From: an uncultured Patescibacteria group bacterium | Lineage (GTDB): Bacteria; Patescibacteriota; Microgenomatia; UBA1406; GWC2-37-13 | Assembly: GCA_938010745.1 (NCBI GenBank) | Contig: CALLVF010000025.1 | Span: 1-6,970 of the forward strand | Direction of reading: 5' to 3' | Length of the DNA: 6,970 bases | Shown: piece after piece, positions 6,707 to 6,970 of the stretch | Position numbering within the stretch: position 1 is the first letter of the stretch | Layout of the letters: every line of letters begins with the position of its first letter | The notes under the pieces: model-generated | Database searches by the model: none | What the model was told of the DNA's origin: nothing | What the model saw: only the letters and a program-made list of their open reading frames with translations | Made by a program: the position numbers and the translations under genes

Positions 6707-6970
6707 TTAAGGTAATTTGAACTTATTTAAAACCTGATCTACTCCCTGTTTAGCTGTCTTCAATGCTTCATTATAAGAAACTCCTTGTTTTGTTGCATTT
6801 ATTGCATCCTCAATATATTTTATTATCTCATCATTTAATCCATTATCGTAAGTACGACCGATAACAGGAAAAGAAACATAATATTCACCCTGCTTTATAA
6901 CCGCAGCTAAATATGGATGTTGAGATAAAAGTGGTGCCAAATCAACCCTTGAATAGGGTTCGCCAAAAAG
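6707..6970 (-). CDS. Extracellular solute-binding protein (ABC importer), C-terminal end only
   Basis: The frame is open to the right edge; 87 C-terminal residues are visible, ending in TAA at 6707-6709. A TTG at 6938-6940 is an internal Leu codon, since coding continues upstream of it as LFGEPYSRVD. The fragment fits the C-terminal lobe of family 1 (sugar-type) extracellular solute-binding proteins: GEPYSRVD, then LSQHPYL, then FPVIGRTYDNGLND, then a helix IIKYIEDAINATKQG, then SYNEALKTAKQGVDQVL, the conserved closing helices where each importer subunit has an 'EAL..A...V..IL' pattern. Such proteins are lipid- or membrane-anchored outside the cell and deliver ligand to a permease. The ligand cannot be told from this part, and the lipobox and most of the binding site lie beyond the window. 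No sorting signal follows the C-terminal helix. It is the most upstream gene on this strand here; whether it shares a transcript with the next gene, 58 bases on, is unclear. Confidence 0.8.
   Translation of the reverse strand, partial: LFGEPYSRVDLAPLLSQHPYLAAVIKQGEYYVSFPVIGRTYDNGLNDEIIKYIEDAINATKQGVSYNEALKTAKQGVDQVLNKFKLP

Noticed and set aside
1..6970. Recoded UGA (as Gly), known in some CPR lineages
   Set aside because: No gene ends in TGA, which drew attention, but every gene is complete under the standard code with no in-frame TGA and normal GGN glycine codons.

Overview
The window looks like a piece of a small, AT-rich bacterial genome, about 30 % GC by hand sampling. The best fit is the Candidate Phyla Radiation (Patescibacteria, possibly Microgenomates). 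The reasons are: a divergent seryl-tRNA synthetase; a class A penicillin-binding protein with a long, lysine- and isoleucine-rich N-terminal extension; a bitopic protein with a PilM/FtsA-like cytoplasmic part and a 'baseplate J-like' outside part, a layout I associate with these genomes; a sortase beside them; and no visible Shine-Dalgarno motifs. This placement is inference from protein character, not from a marker search.

Layout: the 3' part of serS runs on the + strand from the left edge to 1216. Everything to its right is on the - strand. Read in the direction of transcription (right to left) these are: the C-terminal end of an extracellular solute-binding protein (6970 to 6707), a 662-residue membrane-anchored protein (6648 to 4660), a sortase (4654 to 3917), a class A penicillin-binding protein (3869 to 1605) and a 115-residue unassigned protein (1567 to 1220). 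Gaps between the - strand genes are 58, 5, 47 and 37 bases, so the last four could form one operon. serS and the last - strand gene converge with only 3 bases between them and no hairpin terminator is visible. No gene-free stretch exceeds 60 bases. I saw no RNA gene, mobile element or CRISPR array.

How the genes may work together: the - strand set is a cell-envelope group. The penicillin-binding protein polymerises and cross-links peptidoglycan, the sortase attaches or links surface proteins, and the 662-residue protein puts a beta-rich domain outside the membrane while keeping a degenerate actin-fold-like domain inside. No protein in the window carries a recognisable LPXTG-type sorting signal, so the sortase substrate lies elsewhere or uses an unusual motif. 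The solute-binding protein points to an ABC importer, probably for sugars, whose other parts would be outside the window.

The items most worth a second look are the penicillin-binding protein extension (encoded by DNA of roughly 13 % GC), the degenerate ATPase-like domain joined to the baseplate J-like region, the unassigned 115-residue protein, and the altered motif 3 region of the seryl-tRNA synthetase.
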